64,000 nt of DNA. It comes from Takifugu bimaculatus (taxonomy: Eukaryota > Chordata > Actinopteri > Tetraodontiformes > Tetraodontidae). The stretch is taken from assembly GCA_004026145.2 (NCBI GenBank), contig CP034994.1:14676400-14740399 (forward strand), in the 5' to 3' direction. Under the pieces are notes generated by a model. It was given only the letters and a program-made list of their open reading frames with translations. It made no database searches and had not been told where the DNA came from. Positions 59,153 through 64,000 of the stretch are shown here, in pieces. How positions within the stretch are numbered: the first letter of the stretch is position 1; every line of letters begins with the position of its first letter. Both the position numbers and the translations under genes were made by a program.

Positions 59153-61216
59153 ATGGAATGGTTTCAGCAGGCGGATACGGAGCAGAAAGAAAAGGTGAAC
59201 GGCTGCGCCGAGCCCCCGGGGGGGGAGTCCGGAGGCCCGGACAGCTGCGGCGGGACCAGCACGTCCGAGGTCACGGACCTGCAGGAGCTGAAGGCGCCGG
59301 AGAGCGAGGGCGAGGAGGACAAGGAGGAGCCGGGAAGCGCTCCCCGCCTCGAAGGCTGAGCCAAGTGAGCGGGCGAGGAAGAAGAGCGAGGACGGAGAGG
59401 AGCACAAGCAGAAGGGCAGCGCCACGTCCACCTACACAGGTGAGCTCAGAACGGGCCTGAGGTGCTAGCGGGCTTCACACGACTTCACCGTTATTTGTGG
59501 TTTCCTACAGACCTGTCGCACACCTCATCGCCGTCGCTGTCGGAACAGCTGCGTCTCGGTCGGGAAGACAGCGCGGGGGCGGGGATCAGCGTGGAGTGTA
59601 AGGTCTGCGGGGACAAGGCGTCTGGCTTCCATTACGGGGTACACGCCTGCGAGGGTTGTAAGGTATCGGATAGTGTGTGTGTGTGTGTGTGTGTGCAGGG
59701 AACAGAAGATGCCATCTCCACTGCAGAAAGGTGGAACGTCCCGGTCGGGATGAGCTGAACGTTGTCGTTTCCCTCTCAGGGCTTTTTCCGGCGAACCGTG
59801 CGAATGAAGCTGGAATACGACCGATGTACTCGCTCCTGCAAGATCCAGAAGAAGAATCGCAACAAGTGCCAATACTGCCGCTTCCAGAAGTGCCTGTCTT
59901 TGGGAATGTCCCACGATGGTGAGAGGGAAACCTGACTTTGATTTTGTTCATGAAGTCAGTTCCAGTATTTCATTCGGAAAATCCCGATTAAGCACACACC
60001 TGCTTCGGGATCGCGTCATATTTTAATCGGATAAATGCCCCCTGCTGGAAACGAAGCGCATATTCACGTGGGAATATTCATGTTGCGTCCTCAGCGATCC
60101 GATACGGACGCATGCCGGAGGCGGAGAGGAAAAAACTGGTGGCGGGCCTGCTCGCGGAGGAAAATGTCGGCAAACCAGGATGCTCGGATCTGAAGTCGCT
60201 GGCCAAACAGGTCAACTCCGCCTACCTGAAGAATCTGAGCATGACGAAGAAACGGGCCCGCAGCATCCTGGCAGGGAAGACCAGCAGCACGTCGGTACGC
60301 ACCCCTGCGACGCCGTGGCACTGTTAAACCTGGACACCGGGGTTTTTGTCACGCAGACGTTTGCTCGTTTCAGCCCTTCGTCATCTACGACGTGGACACG
60401 CTCTGGAAGGCAGAGAGCGGCCTGGTGTGGAGCCAGCTACTTCCCGGCGCTCCCCTCACCAAGGAAATCGGGGTCCACGTTTTTTACCGCTGCCAGTGCA
60501 CCACGGTGGAGACCGTACGGGAGCTGACGGAGTTTGCCAAGTGTATTCCGGGCTTTGTGGACCTGTTCCTCAATGACCAGGTGCGTCCCGGTCTCCTGAA
60601 CGCTCCACAGACGTGTCACCCTCGTTACACTTGTGTCTGCCCTCGCCGCAGGTGACTTTGCTGAAGTACGGCGTGCACGAGGCTATTTTCGCCATGCTGC
60701 CCTCTTTGATGAACAAAGACGGGCTGCTGGTCGCCAACGGCAAAGGCTTCGTTACCAGGGAGTTCCTGAGAAGCTTGAGAAAGCCCTTCAGCGAGATCAT
60801 GGAGCCCAAGTTTGAGTTTGCCGTCAAGTTCAACGCTCTGGAGCTGGACGACAGCGACCTGGCCCTGTTTGTCGCCGCCATCATTCTCTGTGGAGGTGAG
60901 GCCGTTTTAAAGAGCAAGGTTTAGCTTCACATTAGCGCGGTTCTAAAGGCTGTGTCTCGCCCCCTCAGATCGTCCTGGGTTGATAAACGTGAAGCAGGTG
61001 GAGCAGAGCCAGGACAACATCCTCCAGGCGCTGGACCTCCATCTCCAAGCCAACCACTCTGACTCAGTCTACCTCTTCCCCAAACTGCTGCAGAAAATGG
61101 CCGACCTCCGTCAGCTGGTGACGGAGAACGCCCACCTGGTCCAGAAAATCAAAAAGACCGAGTCGGAGACCTCGCTGCACCCGCTGCTGCAGGAGATCTA
61201 CAAAGACATGTACTAG
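59153..61216 (+). CDS. ppard: PPAR delta (NR1C2), nuclear receptor
   Basis: Seven coding exons: 59,153-59,439, 59,511-59,662, 59,780-59,918, 60,095-60,294, 60,374-60,580, 60,652-60,895 and 60,969-61,216. They total 1,477 nt, one over a multiple of three because of a frame break in the first. The A/B region begins MEWFQQADTEQKEKVNGCAE and rejoins the family at YTDLSHTSSPSLSEQL. The two-finger DNA-binding domain shows VECKVCGDKASGFHYGVHAC with P-box CEGCKG and MKLEYDRCTRSCKIQKKNRN. The ligand-binding domain shows VFYRCQCTTVETVRELTEFA, LKYGVHEAIFAM and FNALELDDSDLALFVAAIIL, and ends with the AF-2 helix LLQEIYKDMY. It heterodimerises with RXR on PPREs and controls fatty-acid oxidation genes. The start is the first ATG of exon 2 in frame with the A/B domain. 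Def6-ppard adjacency is as in human 6p21.31. Confidence 0.96.
59300..59372 (+). other. ppard: Frame break in the ppard A/B-domain exon
   Basis: The exon reads EVTDLQELKAPESEGEEDKE and then runs into TGA near 59,357-59,359. From about 59,330 the +1 frame reads KAEPSERARKKSEDGEEHKQ and leads in phase into YTDLSHTSS. No GT-AG intron fits between them. One surplus base, for example in CCGGGAAG at about 59,330-59,336, explains it. Confidence 0.75.
59676..59696. repeat. Short (GT)n run in a ppard intron
   Basis: About ten GT repeats just after the donor of the first zinc-finger exon. Confidence 0.9.
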
Positions 61217-62750
61217 ACATGTACTTCTAGCAATACTGTTACAGACTGAACATATATTTATAACAGCACACTGCGTCGAGTACAAGCACTGTTCCATGGC
61301 GGGAATGGATCAGAGCACGAGGGCTAACACAATCAGCAAGGTCTTCTCAATGTTGACATTGCTTTCAGCAGTTACGTGTGGGTGCGTGCGCACACGCGCG
61401 TGTTCAAACACGCATCTGGAATCATTTGCTACGATTCGTACTTTCCCACAACGGTCACCTTGCGGGGAGAACGATATGTTTTCACACCGAGGCTGCTCCC
61501 GTTACTTTCTCATAGCCAAACTGACCCCAGACTAGTGTCCTGAGAGAGTTTCCCCTCACACTGGAAGGGAGAGCGCTTCACCTTACCCCAGTGGCACGGT
61601 TCAAATAGCAGGGATGCTAGTTTCTGCTCACACTGCTGACGGGAAAGACAAAGAAATATACATTGATTCGTTTACATCGCTGTCATCATATACTGCTGCT
61701 TTGGTTGACAGAAGACAAACTGGGCTGGCTCCAGCCGGGCGGAGATCTCTCTCAGAGCTGCTCTCTCTGTGCAATACGTCACCATTTGTCAAGAAATGCG
61801 GAGGTGGAAGTGATGCAGGTCTTAAAGCCATTTTACCGAGGTGGTAACTAAAGAATCATGCTGCGCAGATTGTTTCTGAAGCCGACACTATGAACACGCA
61901 ACCCACTGAAATACAAGGGACCGTCTTTTTTTTTGTCCGTATTATGACATGAAATTTATTATAAACTTTCTATGTACAAGTTTTTCCCCCTTTAGAACAT
62001 TCTTTGTAATTATTTTACTAATTATTTGTAATTGTTGATTGTGTTTGAAAGGGCCTAATGTGAACCCTGTTGCATATCGAGCGTATACGCTGTCGAGTCA
62101 GGCCCGTCTGGTTGCGATTGTATCGTATGTATCCTCCAGCACAGCAACCGACCTTTCCTGGATGAGGAACTTTGGATTTCATGCCTTAGCAGTGTTTTTA
62201 GGTAAAGGATATGCTTAAAAATGTCAGCATGGGCATATTTAATGGTGAAAAGACGTGTGTCTGACTTGTTGAGTTACGCTGCCCTAGACTTCCTTGTGTG
62301 TTTGGTTGTTATAAGGCCAGACACAAATGTATGGGCCTTATAATGATGAGGCCGGGATAAACACACACACACACACACACACCTGAACAAACGTCTCCAC
62401 ATTAGCACTGGCACACACGACCACGTGTCCTTTTATTCTGTCTTCCTCTGTCTACCTCTAACCACTCATCTGTGACATTATTCCACCGCTTCATCTTATC
62501 TGACATCTCTTTTGCCTTAATTTCCTGATAAAAAACGAGTTGATTCATTCTATTGGCTGATGGATAAAAGAAAGTGCACCAAAAAGTTGATGTAAGCTAC
62601 CTCTTGTCTGTGTGATGGATTACAACTTCTTGGATAAGACTTGAATTAATTTTGTCTTCATGTGTAATCAATCTGCTCTCGGTACCTTTATCTTTTTGTT
62701 AGAAATACTGTTTGTACGTACCTGTAGATATTCAACACTAAAGTTGAACG
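61217..62750 (+). other. ppard: ppard 3' UTR (approximate end)
   Basis: Non-coding sequence after the ppard stop, AT-rich in its second half. Fish and mammalian ppard 3' UTRs are long. No strong poly(A) signal could be chosen with confidence; the limit given is where CpG-richer sequence begins. Confidence 0.35.
62360..62382. repeat. (CA)n microsatellite
   Basis: About eleven CA repeats downstream of ppard. Confidence 0.95.
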
Positions 62751-62753
62751 TGC

Positions 62754-62761
62754 TGACGTCA
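62754..62761. promoter_or_regulatory. Perfect CRE palindrome TGACGTCA
   Basis: An exact consensus CREB/ATF site about 1.5 kb past the ppard stop. It could belong to the promoter of a gene starting further right, but no core promoter is evident. Confidence 0.35.
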
Positions 62762-63589
62762 TCGCCACGTTGATTGGTTCGTTCATGGATCAATTAAGAA
62801 AATCAGGCAGCTGGGAACTATTTAGCCGGTGGGGCTGGAGGTGTTCGGTGGCAGCCTCAGAACACACAGAGGATGGACTCGGCCCGCAGCGAACGTGTCT
62901 GTAGGTAAGCGATGCTCGCCGTAGGAAGCCGGTGGACAATATCGAAGGGAAAAAATAAACCTTTAGGAAGAAACAGCCTGCATTTATACGTGTCTGTGCC
63001 GAGGAGCCCAGACCTTTGATAAGTCTTACCGGGACGGTAAAATTCAATCTGTCCTTTAATTGGTGGCTAATCCATCTGTTCATAAATATTAACGCCGATG
63101 TGTTTAAGGACTTGGGCACGTGACGAGCGGTTGTGAGTCCCAGATTTCCCGACTGCACCTAAACGTGTCCAAGTTGGTCAAAAGGAAATGAAGTTTGCCT
63201 TTGCCAGAGTTGACCGTCACTGGGTGGTGCTGTAACATTGTAGTCTAAAATCAAGATGATGACCCTGCGTTGCAGCACTGGAAGATGTCAGGCGTGTGTT
63301 CCGTCTTAGAATTATTTCACCTTGACTGGGTCATTCTGTCATCAGGTCTGTGCACATGCTAAAAGGTTTTAAACTCTTCAATCGCAGATACTTCCTAAAT
63401 GGCGGTTGCAGATTAGGTTCGAGGTGCAAATATCGACATGAGCGGCCCGTCTCAATGCAGCCGTGTAGGTACTTTCAGAAAGGTGGATGCTGGTATGGTG
63501 AGAGTTGCAGGTGAGCCAGTCGCTGCCAACACTCGATACCCGCTTGTAAACGAGGCTGAAGGTGAACCCTTGCCTCTCTTCCCCCGTCA

Positions 63590-64000
63590 GGTATCGCCAT
63601 GTTCCCCGGCCTGAAAGTGCAGCAGTTACAGGTAGAAGATGTTCTGCACCTGCTGTCTCTTCGACTGTTGCTCCCACCCGTGCTGACAGGAGAGGGTCGC
63701 AACCTGCTGTCCTGCAGGCCGAAGTGATGCCAAGGCAAGAATGCCGCCAATCATTTGCGGTTCATGTCTCAAATCCTCAAGGTGACATCGGGCAACGAGT
63801 AGAAAAACAGCCTCGAGGTAACTACCGGTAATATTTGCATTAAATGCCAATTTTGACCCATCCTCTTCTTCCTCCATTCATGACTGACTTTCTTTAAAGA
63901 TTCCACCTCTTCTCTCAGTCCTCCTCTGCAGTTGGAGCAGAACTTGGTACCTCAGGTATTTGACAAGAGACTTCTACAAGAAAATGATTTTCTTGCTTTT
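63590..64000 (+). other. Possible partial gene at the right edge (unassigned exons)
   Basis: Three stretches look like exons. 63,592-63,632 follows a CCCCCGTCAG acceptor, holds ATG reading MFPGLKVQQLQ, and ends at CAG|GTAGAAG. 63,689-63,781 lies between CTGACAG and AAG|GTGACA and is open in two frames. 63,920-64,000 follows TTCTCTCAG and stays open to the window end, with one frame reading PPLQLEQNLVPQVFDKRLLQ. Joining the second and third keeps a reading frame. No protein family was recognised. Chance ORFs or a ppard-proximal non-coding region remain possible. Confidence 0.25.

Overview
The window is vertebrate nuclear DNA, most likely from a teleost fish. Its genes have many short coding exons with GT-AG introns, some only 70-80 nt, together with long CA/GT microsatellites. 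The encoded proteins are clear orthologues of vertebrate genes: dip2, atf7, asb8, larp4, pfkm, troap, def6 and ppard. The species cannot be named from the sequence. There are no bacterial features, CRISPR arrays or operons.

Layout. The minus strand carries a head-to-tail series. First comes the first coding exon of a DIP2-family gene (10.0-10.1 kb), with its intron 1 filling positions 1-10,015. Then follow atf7 (coding 19.7 to 13.6 kb, non-coding first exon near 22.8 kb), asb8 (26.2 to 25.1 kb), larp4 (37.9 to 30.5 kb), pfkm (44.1 to 39.1 kb) and troap (48.8 to 44.9 kb). From about 50 kb the plus strand carries def6 (50.2 to 55.7 kb) and ppard (first exon 57.5 kb, coding 59.2 to 61.2 kb). Human orthologues of the minus-strand set lie on 12q13 and those of def6-ppard on 6p21.31, so a synteny junction falls in the 49.3-50.2 kb intergenic stretch. 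Exon models were built by hand from splice signals, reading phase and recalled family sequence. Coding lengths come out close to the families: ATF7 484 aa, ASB8 289, DEF6 610, PFKM 780 after allowing for two extra bases.

Most interesting observation. Three of the larp4 introns each hold one copy of a diverged element of about 170 nt in the same orientation. The copies share a C-box-like motif near the 5' end, a D-box-like motif near the 3' end, short terminal stems that change in compensating ways, and a covarying internal stem. Two of the three end 68 and 74 nt upstream of the 3' splice site, the preferred position for vertebrate intronic box C/D snoRNAs. I do not recognise the family and no target is evident. 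This is the best candidate for an undescribed element here.

Second theme. Four single-base frame breaks lie in otherwise well-conserved coding exons: two in one pfkm exon, one in larp4 and one in ppard. A fifth is possible in troap. Every one is an excess of one base, and most can be placed in a short homopolymer. This looks more like long-read assembly error than gene decay, but it would truncate automatic gene models.

Other observations include a duplicated splice donor in def6 that could add eight in-frame codons, a GC-AG intron in larp4, a CRE-like site at the atf7 promoter, a CCAAT/CHR cell-cycle promoter at troap, and unassigned possible exons at the right edge.
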